Shown: positions 17,741 through 27,264 of the stretch, in pieces | Layout of the letters: the number at the start of each line of letters is the position of its first letter | Numbering within the stretch: position 1 is the stretch's first letter | From: Thermoactinomyces sp. DSM 45891 | GTDB taxonomy: Bacteria; Bacillota; Bacilli; Thermoactinomycetales; Thermoactinomycetaceae | Direction: 5' to 3' | Assembly (NCBI RefSeq): GCF_900119485.1 | Contig: NZ_FPJZ01000010.1 | Span: 32,741 to 96,740 of the forward strand | DNA: 64,000 nt | The notes under the pieces: model-generated | Told to the model about the DNA's origin: nothing | Database searches by the model: none | The model's input: the letters and a program-made list of their open reading frames with translations, nothing else | Position numbers and translations under genes: made by a program

Positions 17741-18478
17741 ATGGAGATTGCACACCGAACAAATGTCGGTCTCGTGCGTGACTTAAACGAGGATAGTGCT
17801 GCTCTTGTCCGCCGTGAAGATGGGTCAGTACTTGCAATTGTGGCAGATGGCATGGGTGGACATCAAGCTGGTGAAATTGCCAGTCAGACAACAGTCAAGG
17901 TAATTGAATCCATCTTACAAAGTAAAAATTTCCACTCCACAGAAGAGCGGACCGATTCCATACTAAGTGCGGTTGGGAAAGCAAATGCCGAAGTATTTTA
18001 TCTATCTCAAAATAATGAGCAATATCAAGGAATGGGCACTACAGTTATAGCGGGTATTATGGATTCATGTGAGGTCGTATTGGGACATGTAGGGGATAGT
18101 CGGGCTTACATGTTACATAAAGGTGGCCTCTATCAGCTAACAGAGGATCACACATACGTGAATTTGTTACAAAAATATGGGCAAATCACGACAGAAGAAG
18201 CAAAGAATCATCCTCAACGAAATATGGTCGTTAGAGCGATCGGCACCGCTGAGGACGTTGAGGTGGATCTCATTCACACTCCCTGGAACCCAGATGATAT
18301 GTTGCTTTTATGTTCTGATGGCTTAACTGATATGGTGGCCGAACGCGAAATCGGATTAGTTTTATCAAGCGAGATAACGATTGAAGAAAAAGCTGATGAG
18401 CTAATTCAGCAAGCCATCCAAGCGGGTGGCAAAGATAATATTTCCGTAATCCTACTAAAGAATACAGAGATATTGTAA
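17741..18478 (+). CDS. prpC: PP2C-type serine/threonine phosphatase PrpC/Stp
   Basis: The 245-residue PPM phosphatase dephosphorylates PrkC and its targets. Metal-binding aspartates are in RDLNEDSAALV, VADGMGGHQAGEIAS, LGHVGDSRAYML, CSDGLTDMV and GGKDNISVILL. It lies 26 bp before prkC, the usual phosphatase-kinase pair that modulates cell wall metabolism and germination by muropeptides. Confidence 0.96.
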   Translation: MEIAHRTNVGLVRDLNEDSAALVRREDGSVLAIVADGMGGHQAGEIASQTTVKVIESILQSKNFHSTEERTDSILSAVGKANAEVFYLSQNNEQYQGMGTTVIAGIMDSCEVVLGHVGDSRAYMLHKGGLYQLTEDHTYVNLLQKYGQITTEEAKNHPQRNMVVRAIGTAEDVEVDLIHTPWNPDDMLLLCSDGLTDMVAEREIGLVLSSEITIEEKADELIQQAIQAGGKDNISVILLKNTEIL

Positions 18479-18504
18479 ATAGGCTGAGGAGGAGCAAGGT
18501 AATT

Positions 18505-20235
18505 ATGCGGATGGAAGGGAAGAGACTGAGTGGTCGTTACGAGATCCTAAATAGGATCGGTGGCGGTGGGATGGCAGTCGTATATAAAGCTAAAGACATG
18601 TCTCTTCATCGTAATGTAGCAGTGAAAGTGCTCAGCGAATCGCTCAGTAATGATTCAGAGTTTATTCGTCGCTTTAGTCGGGAAGCTCAAGCAGCAGCTA
18701 GTTTGTCTCATCCGAATATTGTAAATGTTTACGATGTGGGCCAAGACGACTATACGCAATTTATCGTAATGGAATTAATCGAAGGTCCAACGCTTAAACA
18801 ACATATTCAAGAACAAGGACCTCTTTCTGTAGAAGAAGCAGCGGAGATCGCCATTCAAATCTGTGATGGCTTATCTAATGCGCATGATAACGGTATTGTT
18901 CACCGAGATATCAAGCCACATAACATCTTACTCGGTGGGAATGGCCGAGCAAAAGTAACCGACTTCGGGATCGCGAGAGCCGCAAGTTCCTCAACGATTA
19001 CCCAAACAGGATCGGTTATGGGATCCGTACACTATTTCTCACCTGAACAAGCACGCGGCGGAGTGATTACCGAGAAATCAGATATCTACTCTCTCGGTGT
19101 TGTGTTTTATGAAATGCTTACAGGAAAACTTCCTTTCGATGGTGATTCTGCGATTGGGATTGCCCTGCAACATTTACAAGAACCCGTGCCAGATCCAAAA
19201 GAGCTCAATCCAGACATTCCCGATAATATCGTAAAAATCTTGCTCCGTTCGATGGAAAAAGATCCGGAGATGAGATACACGTCGGTAAGAGCGATGATGC
19301 AAGATATTCGCTACGCGCTCCAAATCGGACATCGCAATGAATTTACTTGGGGCAATAGCAAGGAAAAGTCACGGACGAAAGATTTCTATGCAACCGTTCC
19401 ATTGACAGGTGATACGAACTTTTCAAACGATCAATCCGAAACCGATTCGATACCCAAGAGCCGTAATAAATTCCGTGGTGGTAGTGAGCTACAGGACGAC
19501 GGGCGGAAATTTGATCGTCCCGCTACAGGGAAGTTTGGACTAACGAAAAGTCGAATTGAAGGACTTCGTAACATCCCCGTTGGAGAACAGACCGTTCTTC
19601 AAAAAACAGTTGTCTGGCTAGACGACGTGCAACAAAAGCTACCATGGTGGAAAAAAGCAATCTTCGGACTCATTAGCATCGTACTCATCTTCACCCTCGC
19701 CTTATGGCTCTTTAACACGGCTATCGGATTCCTCGGTCAAAATAATAAAGGTGGTGCGGCTCCCGTATCCGAAGGCAGTTCTCAGTCTCAAGAGAAAGAG
19801 CAAAAGAAGGCCACTGATTTTAAGGGAAAGCCTTTTAGTGAGTTACAGAAGTGGGCGAAAGCTAACAAAGTCAAGATTGACGGAACGCAAAACTTTAAGA
19901 CAAGTGATGAACCGAAAAATACAGTGCTTGAGGTTGAGCAAAAAGGTAATTCGATAACGGTTACGTTAAGTCTTGGACCTAAAGGTGGAATGGATACTGT
20001 TCCGGAAGAGATTATAGGTGTTTATCAAAGCAGTGTTAAAAACTGGGAAAGTAGATACAATATTATAATTCAAAGTGATAACAGCCACTGTGGAAATGAT
20101 ACGTCTGGAAGAACTTCCCACGGTCAAATTATGGCAACTGAGCCTGCCCCGGGACAGCCGATTCCAGCAGATCGTAAAGTACGAGTATGGATAAATGTTC
20201 AAAAGAAATGTTCAGTGGATCCGCCTTCTCAATGA
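18505..20235 (+). CDS. prkC: PASTA-domain serine/threonine protein kinase PrkC
   Basis: The 576-residue membrane kinase has an N-terminal kinase domain (residues about 11-275; GGGGMAVVYKAKD, VAVKVL, IVHRDIKPHNIL, VTDFGIARA), a juxtamembrane linker, one TM helix at about 390-412, and an extracellular region. That region has one clear PASTA repeat (about 430-490) and one weak PASTA-like repeat with two cysteines, against three PASTA repeats plus an Ig-like tail in B. subtilis PrkC. Strong ribosome site AGGAGG. It senses muropeptides in other Bacillales; the short ectodomain may alter this. Confidence 0.95.
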   Translation: MRMEGKRLSGRYEILNRIGGGGMAVVYKAKDMSLHRNVAVKVLSESLSNDSEFIRRFSREAQAAASLSHPNIVNVYDVGQDDYTQFIVMELIEGPTLKQHIQEQGPLSVEEAAEIAIQICDGLSNAHDNGIVHRDIKPHNILLGGNGRAKVTDFGIARAASSSTITQTGSVMGSVHYFSPEQARGGVITEKSDIYSLGVVFYEMLTGKLPFDGDSAIGIALQHLQEPVPDPKELNPDIPDNIVKILLRSMEKDPEMRYTSVRAMMQDIRYALQIGHRNEFTWGNSKEKSRTKDFYATVPLTGDTNFSNDQSETDSIPKSRNKFRGGSELQDDGRKFDRPATGKFGLTKSRIEGLRNIPVGEQTVLQKTVVWLDDVQQKLPWWKKAIFGLISIVLIFTLALWLFNTAIGFLGQNNKGGAAPVSEGSSQSQEKEQKKATDFKGKPFSELQKWAKANKVKIDGTQNFKTSDEPKNTVLEVEQKGNSITVTLSLGPKGGMDTVPEEIIGVYQSSVKNWESRYNIIIQSDNSHCGNDTSGRTSHGQIMATEPAPGQPIPADRKVRVWINVQKKCSVDPPSQ

Positions 20236-20281
20236 TGTTACTCCGTTAAAAGAGTAAAGGATAGAATGATTTTTCACTCAC

Positions 20282-20325
20282 AAGAGGTTGCTTCCGTCTC
20301 ATAACAGACAAAGGCAACCTCTTAT
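20282..20325 (+). terminator. terminator-like hairpin after prkC
   Basis: AAGAGGTTGC (20282-20291) pairs with GCAACCTCTT (20314-20323); the inner sequence TCT/AGA can extend it. The tail is T/A rich, not a pure T run. Confidence 0.65.
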
Positions 20326-20510
20326 TATATAGTGTGTATAACCAATGGATATATTTCTAATTATGATATTTCATACCGCTTTTAATAATGACTGTTGATT
20401 ATTTTGTAGACGGGAAATGAATAGTGGTATGTTAGAGTTTAACTAGAGTCGACGAGTTATCAAAATAGTAATAGTAAATGTACAGATTAGGTTCATAATA
20501 GGAGGTATGT

Positions 20511-21401
20511 ATGCCATCAGGTCAAATTATCAAAGCAATCAGCGGATTTTACTATGTTCGAACGGAGCAAGAAGAACTTTATGAATGCAAAGCCCGTGGT
20601 GTATTCAAATTTGAGAAGAAAAAATGTAAGCCACTAGTAGGAGATTATGTACAGTTTGACGAAACAGATGCGGGTAAAGGATACATAACCGCAATCGAAT
20701 CACGGCAAACCGAGCTAGTACGCCCTGCCATTGCCAACGTGACGCAGGCAGTAGTTGTTTGCTCACTTCGTGAGCCTTCGTTCCAACAGATGCCATTAGA
20801 CCGCTTCTTAGTCCATGCGGAATATGCTGGACTCGAAATCGTGGTTGTACTAACGAAACTAGATTTAGTAGAAGACCCAGCTGAACTAGAAGCGATTCGT
20901 GCTCGTTACGCACCTACAGGCTACCCTATCGTGGCTACCAGCATCGAAACGGCTGATGGGATCGAGCAGATCAAGCCATACTTAAAAGATCAGACTTCCG
21001 TGTTTGCAGGACAGTCTGGGGTAGGAAAATCATCTTTGCTTAACAAAATCATCCTGGATCGTGAGCTGGAGACGGGCGCAGTAAGCCATAAAATTGGTAG
21101 AGGACGACACACCACCCGTTCCGTGGAAATCATTCCACTTGAAACGGGCGGATTAGTGGCAGACTCTCCTGGATTTAGCCAGCTTACCTTCGACGGCATG
21201 GAACCTGTGGACCTCGGACATTGTTTTCCTGAGTTTCGCGAGAAGGCGAACGGATGCCGTTTTCGTGGATGTCTACATGTAAATGAACCAAGCTGTATGG
21301 TGAGGGACGCGGCGGAGACAGGCGAGATTGACCCAGAACGCTATGAACACTATGTAACATTTTTAGAAGAGATCAAAGAACTTCAACTTCGGAGGTACTA
21401 A
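20511..21401 (+). CDS. rsgA: ribosome small subunit-dependent GTPase RsgA
   Basis: The 296-residue circularly permuted GTPase matures the 30S subunit. An N-terminal OB fold precedes LTKLDLV (G4), the P-loop GQSGVGKSSLLNK (about residue 166) and DSPGFSQ (G3), in permuted order. A zinc site follows (CRFRGCLHVNEPSC). GGAGG ribosome site. The stop is 1 bp before the rpe ATG, so it is coupled to rpe as in Bacillus. Confidence 0.96.
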   Translation: MPSGQIIKAISGFYYVRTEQEELYECKARGVFKFEKKKCKPLVGDYVQFDETDAGKGYITAIESRQTELVRPAIANVTQAVVVCSLREPSFQQMPLDRFLVHAEYAGLEIVVVLTKLDLVEDPAELEAIRARYAPTGYPIVATSIETADGIEQIKPYLKDQTSVFAGQSGVGKSSLLNKIILDRELETGAVSHKIGRGRHTTRSVEIIPLETGGLVADSPGFSQLTFDGMEPVDLGHCFPEFREKANGCRFRGCLHVNEPSCMVRDAAETGEIDPERYEHYVTFLEEIKELQLRRY

Positions 21402-21402
21402 C

Positions 21403-22065
21403 ATGAAGATTGCACCATCGATTTTATCAGCAGACTTTGCTAATTTAGAGCGAGATATACGACTGATTGACCAAGCGGGAGCAGATTGGATTCACGTAGA
21501 TGCGATGGATGGTCACTTTGTGCCTAATATTACGCTTGGGCCACTTGTGGTAGATGCGATTCGTCCTCATACGAACTTACCGCTTGATTGTCATCTCATG
21601 ATTGAAAATCCAGACCAGTATATTCCGGCTTTTGCGAAGGCAGGAGCTGATTTCATTACGGTTCATCAGGAATCATGCCCTCACCTTCATCGTACGATTT
21701 ACCATATTAAAGAATGCGGAGCAAAAGCGGGAGTGGTACTGAATCCAGCTACGCCTGCATCTACTATTGAATCGATTCTACCTGATGTGGATCTTGTATT
21801 ATTAATGACTGTTAATCCAGGATTTGGCGGGCAGAAATTTATCCATTCCGTTCTACCAAAAATCCGTCAAATACGGGATATGGCCAATCAATTAGGAATA
21901 AACTTGGATATCGAAGTAGATGGCGGTGTGAATAGAGAGACAGCCGGGTTAGTGGCAGAAGCAGGCGCAAATGTGCTTGTTGCAGGATCGGCCGTGTTCG
22001 GTGAAAAAGATCGTGCTCGCGCTATTAGGGAGATTCGCGATGCGGCTTTATCGGGCTCTAAGTAA
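21403..22065 (+). CDS. rpe: ribulose-phosphate 3-epimerase
   Basis: The 220-residue TIM barrel interconverts ribulose-5-P and xylulose-5-P in the pentose phosphate pathway. It has KIAPSILSADFANLE, the metal site HVDAMDGHFVPNIT, HLMIENPD, VNPGFGGQKFI and EVDGGVN. Length and motifs are normal. It sits between rsgA and thiN. Confidence 0.97.
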   Translation: MKIAPSILSADFANLERDIRLIDQAGADWIHVDAMDGHFVPNITLGPLVVDAIRPHTNLPLDCHLMIENPDQYIPAFAKAGADFITVHQESCPHLHRTIYHIKECGAKAGVVLNPATPASTIESILPDVDLVLLMTVNPGFGGQKFIHSVLPKIRQIRDMANQLGINLDIEVDGGVNRETAGLVAEAGANVLVAGSAVFGEKDRARAIREIRDAALSGSK

Positions 22066-22077
22066 GGAGTGGAGCCA

Positions 22078-22731
22078 ATGAAGCGAGTTGTCGTGATTGC
22101 GGGGGGAGAAGTGACCCCTGAAGATTTACACCTCATCCGAGCAGATGACTTTCTTATTACAGCGGATGCAGGAGTTGAGCATCTACTTGATCGAGGAATG
22201 CGCCCTCATTTAGCTGTGGGGGATTTTGATACCACGAAGCAAGACTATCTATCCCAGCTCCAAGAATTGCAGATTCCGTATCGTACATTGCCATGTAAAA
22301 AGGATGTCACGGATACGCATTTTGCTCTAGAAGAAGCAGTTAAGTTACAGCCCAGTGAGATTTTACTGCTAGGAGCACTAGGTGGATCTCGATTTGATCA
22401 TGCTCTAGCAAATCTATATTTGTTAGAGTGGCTGGCTACTACATCTATTTCTTGTACGCTTGTTTCGGGAAAGAATCAGGTTCGATGCTTAACTGGTCCA
22501 ACGACGGTTCGCCTAACGAAAGGGGATACTCAGTATATGTCCCTTTTGCCGTGTAGTGATCAAGTTGTTGGGGTCACTTTAAAGGGCTTTCGTTACCCTC
22601 TAAACGATGCTACCTTGATTCGTGGAGGCAGCTTAGGTGTAAGTAATGAAATCGCTCAGGAATCGGGTGAGATTACGATCCGCTTGGGTAAATGTTTTTG
22701 TATACAAAGTGCTGATCTCCAACTTTCCTAA
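22078..22731 (+). CDS. thiN: thiamine pyrophosphokinase
   Basis: The 217-residue enzyme turns thiamine into TPP. VVIAGGEV, ITADAGVEHLLDRGMRPHLAVGDFDT, the metal-binding KDVTDTHFALEEA and LLGALGGSRFDHALANLYLL are diagnostic. ATG 22078 is favoured over GTG 22069 since GGAG lies 8 bp before it. Its product completes the pathway started by the thi operon at 50.5 kb. Confidence 0.95.
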   Translation: MKRVVVIAGGEVTPEDLHLIRADDFLITADAGVEHLLDRGMRPHLAVGDFDTTKQDYLSQLQELQIPYRTLPCKKDVTDTHFALEEAVKLQPSEILLLGALGGSRFDHALANLYLLEWLATTSISCTLVSGKNQVRCLTGPTTVRLTKGDTQYMSLLPCSDQVVGVTLKGFRYPLNDATLIRGGSLGVSNEIAQESGEITIRLGKCFCIQSADLQLS

Positions 22732-22852
22732 GGGAATTTTCTTTCTTTGTTCTAGGTACATAATAGTGAGGATAGAATATAAATAAGTGATGACACGATG
22801 GGGCTCGTCATCGTGCGGATCCAAACGCTAATAGAACAAGGAGGGAATCGGG

Positions 22853-22933
22853 GTGAAGTTCTATACCATCAAGCTTCCGAAATTCCTCGGTGGGATGGTC
22901 AAGGCATTGATCGGGGTATTTAAAAAAAGCTGA
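22853..22933 (+). CDS. spoVM: stage V sporulation protein SpoVM
   Basis: This 26-codon gene encodes an amphipathic peptide, MKFYTIKLPKFLGGMVKAL plus IGVFKKS, nearly the same as B. subtilis SpoVM. SpoVM binds the convex forespore membrane, anchors SpoIVA for coat assembly and inhibits FtsH. GTG start, with AGGAGGG at about 22839-22845. Its place between thiN and rpmB is exactly the Bacillus position. Confidence 0.96.
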   Translation: MKFYTIKLPKFLGGMVKALIGVFKKS

Positions 22934-22966
22934 TAGAAATAATCTGATAGGGAATTATAAAGATAC

Positions 22967-22998
22967 AAAAAAGCACCCGTATAATCGAGTGCTTTTTT
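22967..22998. terminator. bidirectional terminator between spoVM and rpmB
   Basis: AAAAAAGCAC and GTGCTTTTTT form a symmetrical stem with A/T ends on both sides, serving spoVM (+) and rpmB (-). The GC part is only 4 bp. Confidence 0.75.
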
Positions 22999-23032
22999 CA
23001 ATATGGATTGGGCGCTAAAAAACCCACGATAT

Positions 23033-23221
23033 CTACACGCGGGTTACTTTGCCAGATTTTAAAGCTCTGGTGCTTACATAAACGCGTTTTGGTTTACCAT
23101 CTACCAAGATGCGCACTTTTTGAACGTTCGCGCCCCATTTTTTACGACTTTTACGGTTAGAGTGGCTAACTTTGTTTCCAGTAGAGCCTTGTTTACCAGT
23201 AATAAAACAACGACGAGCCAT
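23033..23221 (-). CDS. rpmB: 50S ribosomal protein L28
   Basis: The 62-residue ribosomal protein reads MARRCFITGKQGSTGNKVSH at the start and KPKRVYVSTRALKSGKVTRV at the end. ATG 23221 is fixed by AGGAGGTG 7 bp upstream and by family length; the longer frame to 23281 is not used. Orientation opposite to its neighbours is the same as in Bacillus. Only one Cys is seen, so this is a zinc-free form. Confidence 0.97.
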   Translation of the reverse strand: MARRCFITGKQGSTGNKVSHSNRKSRKKWGANVQKVRILVDGKPKRVYVSTRALKSGKVTRV

Positions 23222-23449
23222 TTTTGCACCTCCTACCTGAACCATCACAATCACGTACGATCGGTCGGTATAAATCACCATGCAATTCTAACACACATGC
23301 CTTTTCTCTGCAAGGCAGTTTCTATTATTGAATTTGCTAGATGCGAGTATAATAGCAGATGAGGCTTTTTCTCTTTCTTTATCAAGAGGGTTGTTGTAAA
23401 ATTGTCCTAGTAAAAACGCCTGAGAAACCTTCTTCAAGGAGGAGTAGTC

Positions 23450-23815
23450 ATGAGTATTGATGTTTCGACCAACCTAGGTCAAATCGAAGTTTCCAATGAT
23501 GTTATTGCTACTATTGCAGGGATTTCTGCGATGGATTGCTATGGACTCGTAGGAATGGCTTCCCGTAAACAAATTAAAGATGGAATTGCGGAATTGCTCG
23601 GTCGAGAGAATCTCAGTAAAGGTATCGAGGTTCGTCAAGAAGAAAATGAACTGATCGTCGATATGCATATTATTGTGGGTTATGGCACGAAAATCTCCGT
23701 GGTAGCACATAATGTGCAAGCAAAAGTGAAATATACTTTAGATCAATTAGTAGGAATTAAAGTAAACTATGTAAATGTCTTTGTTCAAGGTGTTCGATTG
23801 GTGAATGAAGAGTAA
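23450..23815 (+). CDS. yloU: Asp23/Gls24 family envelope stress response protein (YloU)
   Basis: The 121-residue protein has the Asp23 domain (GQIEVSNDVIATIAGISAMDCYG, VDMHIIVGYGTKIS, VGIKVNYVNVFVQGVR). It precedes fakA by 12 bp as in Bacillus. The biochemical role is not known; in staphylococci Asp23 is a membrane-associated stress protein. A paralog (YqhY type) lies at 36020. Confidence 0.93.
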   Translation: MSIDVSTNLGQIEVSNDVIATIAGISAMDCYGLVGMASRKQIKDGIAELLGRENLSKGIEVRQEENELIVDMHIIVGYGTKISVVAHNVQAKVKYTLDQLVGIKVNYVNVFVQGVRLVNEE

Positions 23816-23827
23816 GGAGGAGCCCAG

Positions 23828-25531
23828 TTGGCACAACGCGAAATTGTTGCAAGTCTGTTTTTACAAATGATGCGTGCGGGCGCGAACAATCTTAATCGTA
23901 ACGTTGAGATGGTAAACGCCCTCAACGTTTTCCCTGTTCCAGATGGTGATACTGGAACCAATATGAGTTTAACGATTACATCTGGTGTAAAAGAGATGGA
24001 GAAGTTTGCACATGAAGAAAACATCGGGAAACTAGCGGAAGCGCTTGCAAAAGGATTACTGATGGGTGCAAGAGGAAATTCTGGTGTTATTTTGTCTCAG
24101 CTGTTCCGTGGGTTTTCAAAAGCACTAGCAGGCAATGAAACGATGAGCCCTCGTCAGTTAGCAGAAGCGTTTCAACGAGGAGTGGAAACGGCATATAAGG
24201 CAGTTCTCAAGCCAGTTGAAGGAACGATCCTCACGGTTGCTAGGGAAGCGGCAGAGGCCGGTGGGAAACGTTCTCGGAGTACAAACGATCCGATTGAAGT
24301 ATTAGAAGCGGTTGTAAACGAAGCAAAAGCCACTCTAGACCGTACACCTGATATGCTTCCGGTATTAAAGCAAGCGGGGGTTGTGGATGCGGGTGGAGAA
24401 GGCCTGTTGCTAGTATATAAGGGAATGCTCTCTGTTTTAACAGGCGAAGTGGTTGTAGATCAAGCAGCAATCCAAGAGAATCTTCCTAGTTTAGAAAGTT
24501 TAGCTGAAATGGCTCATGATAATGCACAAGCGAAAATTGATCCAGCTACGATTGAGAATGGCTATTGCACCGAGTTTATGGTGGATTTACAAACAACTCG
24601 TCGCCCGGTAGATGCATTCTCTGAAGGAGAATTTCGCGAAGAGCTATCTCAGTTCGGGGATTCCCTCTTAGTGATCTCAGATGAAGAGCTTGTAAAGGTG
24701 CATATTCATGCCGAACACCCAGGTGATGCTCTTAGTTATGCTCAAAAATATGGTGATCTCATTAAGATCAAGATTGAAAATATGCGTGAACAATATGCAA
24801 CAGCAACGGAAGGGCATACATCTACTCATTCTCATGGCAAACAAGTAGAAAATCCAGTCATAGAAGTAGAAAAAAAGCCATATGGGATTGTATCAATCGT
24901 GGCAGGCTCTGGAGTAGCAGATATTATGCGTAGTCTAGGAGTCGATGTAGTCATCGAGGGTGGTCAAACGATGAATCCAAGTACGGAAGATATCGTCAAA
25001 GCGATTGGCCAAATCCATGCTGAGCATATAATCATTCTGCCAAACAACAAGAACATTATTTGGACTGCAGAACAAGTTGGCGATGTAGTGGACGTGCCTG
25101 TAACGGTTCTTGCTACTAAGACGATTCCCCAGGGCTTAGCTTCACTGTTGGCATTTGATAAGGATGCTACTTCTGAGACAAACAAAATGAATATGACCTC
25201 TGCTTATCAGGCTATCCGGTCCGGTGAGCTTACTTATGCCGTGCGTGATACGCAGATTGATGAGCATCAGATTAAACAAGGTGATTATCTAGGGATTACA
25301 GAAGGTAAGATTGAGGTAGTGGGGAAAGATTTGATGGATACTGCCTTGACACTGTTAGATGAGATGGCAGTTGATGGAGCAGATGTAGTTACTGTTATTT
25401 ACGGGCAAGATGTTTCTACCGATCAAGCAGATGAGCTAACAAAAAGGCTGGGAGACGCATACCCGGATGTAGAGATTGAGGTTCATGATGGGGGACAGCC
25501 ACTCTATTACTTCTTATTTTCTGTTGAATAG
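23828..25531 (+). CDS. fakA: fatty acid kinase catalytic subunit FakA (YloV, DAK2)
   Basis: The 567-residue protein has an N-terminal DhaL/DAK2 kinase domain (NVFPVPDGDTGTNMSLT, GARGNSGVILSQLFRG), a middle domain, and a C-terminal DegV-like part. It phosphorylates fatty acids held by FakB for phospholipid synthesis. TTG start with GGAGG upstream. A FakB gene follows at once, supporting this function. Confidence 0.94.
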   Translation: MAQREIVASLFLQMMRAGANNLNRNVEMVNALNVFPVPDGDTGTNMSLTITSGVKEMEKFAHEENIGKLAEALAKGLLMGARGNSGVILSQLFRGFSKALAGNETMSPRQLAEAFQRGVETAYKAVLKPVEGTILTVAREAAEAGGKRSRSTNDPIEVLEAVVNEAKATLDRTPDMLPVLKQAGVVDAGGEGLLLVYKGMLSVLTGEVVVDQAAIQENLPSLESLAEMAHDNAQAKIDPATIENGYCTEFMVDLQTTRRPVDAFSEGEFREELSQFGDSLLVISDEELVKVHIHAEHPGDALSYAQKYGDLIKIKIENMREQYATATEGHTSTHSHGKQVENPVIEVEKKPYGIVSIVAGSGVADIMRSLGVDVVIEGGQTMNPSTEDIVKAIGQIHAEHIIILPNNKNIIWTAEQVGDVVDVPVTVLATKTIPQGLASLLAFDKDATSETNKMNMTSAYQAIRSGELTYAVRDTQIDEHQIKQGDYLGITEGKIEVVGKDLMDTALTLLDEMAVDGADVVTVIYGQDVSTDQADELTKRLGDAYPDVEIEVHDGGQPLYYFLFSVE

Positions 25532-25542
25532 CGAGGTGCCTT

Positions 25543-26406
25543 ATGGGTCAGGTATATGTAATTTGTGATAGCGCAGCTGATTTACCTCAAGAGTTAAGGG
25601 AAGAGCTTGGAATCAGTCTTGTTTCGATCCCGTGTCATATTGAAGGAACAACGTATTATGATGGTGTTGACATCTTTGCTGACCAGTTTTATGCAAAACT
25701 AGCAGAGTGCAAGGAGATTCCATTTACTTCTCAGCCTTCGCCGATGGATTATGTAAATGCATACCAGAAGGCGATTGATGAAGGTGCGAAGAAAATTTTT
25801 CTCGTTTCTCTTTCATCGGGTTTAAGCGGATCTTATCAAACTGCTGTTCTCGCTTCTACTATGCTGGAAAATCCAGATGTGGAGATTGAGATATTTGATT
25901 CTCGCTCTGCTTCTTTAGGAAGTGGCTTACAAGTCATTGCAGCTGCTCGTGCGGCAAAGGCGGGTAAGTCTCTAGAGGAAATCAAGGAGCTTTTGGAATC
26001 AAATCGTGAGCATACTTCTATTTTTTTCTTAGTGGATACATTGGAATATCTTCAAAAAGGTGGACGAATCGGGAAAGCATCGGCGGTTGTCGGCTCACTT
26101 TTGAACATTAAACCCATTTTGTCTGTAAACCAAGAAGGTGTTGTCTATGCGGTAGATAAAGTTCGGGGAAAAAATAAAGCGTTTGAACGATTATTTGGAC
26201 TTATCAAAGAGCAGATTCAATCAGGAGCTGTATCGGTTGGGGTTATGCATGCACGCAATCCAGAGGAAGCTGATAAGTGGGTGCGACGAATCGAGCAGGA
26301 GTTTGAAGTGAAAGAACTAATTTTGACGGAAATCGGTCCGGTTATTGGAACGCATGCAGGGCCAGGTACTGTTGCGATCTCAGTAGCACCGTATCTAGAA
26401 GTCTAA
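25543..26406 (+). CDS. DegV family fatty-acid-binding protein (FakB)
   Basis: The 287-residue DegV protein binds a fatty acid and presents it to FakA. It has VICDSAADLPQELREELGI, TSQPSPMDYVNAY, SLSSGLSGSYQTA with the head-group Ser, KGGRIGKASAVVGSLLNIKPIL and a late IGTHAGPGTV. It is 11 bp after fakA; this adjacency makes it a likely partner. Chain preference cannot be told. Confidence 0.92.
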   Translation: MGQVYVICDSAADLPQELREELGISLVSIPCHIEGTTYYDGVDIFADQFYAKLAECKEIPFTSQPSPMDYVNAYQKAIDEGAKKIFLVSLSSGLSGSYQTAVLASTMLENPDVEIEIFDSRSASLGSGLQVIAAARAAKAGKSLEEIKELLESNREHTSIFFLVDTLEYLQKGGRIGKASAVVGSLLNIKPILSVNQEGVVYAVDKVRGKNKAFERLFGLIKEQIQSGAVSVGVMHARNPEEADKWVRRIEQEFEVKELILTEIGPVIGTHAGPGTVAISVAPYLEV

Positions 26407-26521
26407 CGAGGTTCTATGATGAAATCCCTTGTACCTTTTTTCATGGTCTGATACATTTGTTAATAATTAGGATTTGGTAAGAGGATTTTGTAGATCTTAG
26501 ATGGATAGGGTGCGATTGCAT

Positions 26522-27181
26522 ATGAAATATCGTACAGTTTTCGATATCATTGGGCCTGTTATGATCGGCCCTTCTAGCTCACATACAGCAGGCGCAGCAA
26601 GGATTGGTAGAGCGGCACGCACCATGTTTGGGAAGATGCCTCAGCGCGTTATCATCATTTTGTATGGCTCTTTTGCAAAAACGTATCGGGGTCATGGAAC
26701 CGATATCGCCCTAGTAGGGGGATTGCTTGATTTTGATACGTTTGATACACGTATGGCTGAGTCCTTAGATATTGCCAGTGCAGAGGGGATGGATGTCGAG
26801 TTCATCGAGTCGGATGAACTGACAGATCATCCGAATACGGCTCGTCTGATTCTTCAAGAGGGTGACCATCGCTTAGAAGTGGTCGGCATCTCAATTGGCG
26901 GTGGGAAGATGGAGATTACGGAACTAAACGGCTTCCAACTCAGTTTATCGGGAAATGCTCCTGTTTTGTTGGTCTACCATCACGATCAACATGGAGCGGT
27001 CGCCGCTGTGGCTACGATTCTAGCCAAGCATGAAATTAATATTGGATATATGCAAGTATCTCGTAAAGAAAAAGGGTCTCAAGCATTAATGTCGATCGAG
27101 ACAGACCAAGTTGTGGATGAATCACTCCAAGAAGAGATTCGCAAACAACACGGCATGCTTTCAGTCACCGTTCTTTCATAA
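26522..27181 (+). CDS. sdaAB: L-serine dehydratase, beta subunit
   Basis: The 219-residue subunit of the Fe-S serine dehydratase turns L-Ser to pyruvate and ammonia. It reads MKYRTVFDIIGPVMIGPSSS then HTAGAARIGR; the C-terminus carries an ACT-like regulatory domain (LLVYHHDQHGAVAAVATILA). ATG 26522 is chosen because the B. subtilis protein starts at the same point; ATG 26501 lacks a ribosome site. Confidence 0.94.
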   Translation: MKYRTVFDIIGPVMIGPSSSHTAGAARIGRAARTMFGKMPQRVIIILYGSFAKTYRGHGTDIALVGGLLDFDTFDTRMAESLDIASAEGMDVEFIESDELTDHPNTARLILQEGDHRLEVVGISIGGGKMEITELNGFQLSLSGNAPVLLVYHHDQHGAVAAVATILAKHEINIGYMQVSRKEKGSQALMSIETDQVVDESLQEEIRKQHGMLSVTVLS

Positions 27182-27192
27182 ATCATAACTTG

Positions 27193-27237
27193 TAACCCAA
27201 GCAAGAAGGCCTTTGAAAGCGTCTTTTTCTTGGGTTA
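27193..27237 (+). terminator. hairpin between sdaAB and sdaAA
   Basis: TAACCCAAG with AAGAAG pairs with CTTTTTCTTGGGTTA; there is no following T run. It may attenuate or stabilise rather than terminate. Confidence 0.4.
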
Positions 27238-27264
27238 TTCTACTGTTAGAAAGGGGAGTTAAAC

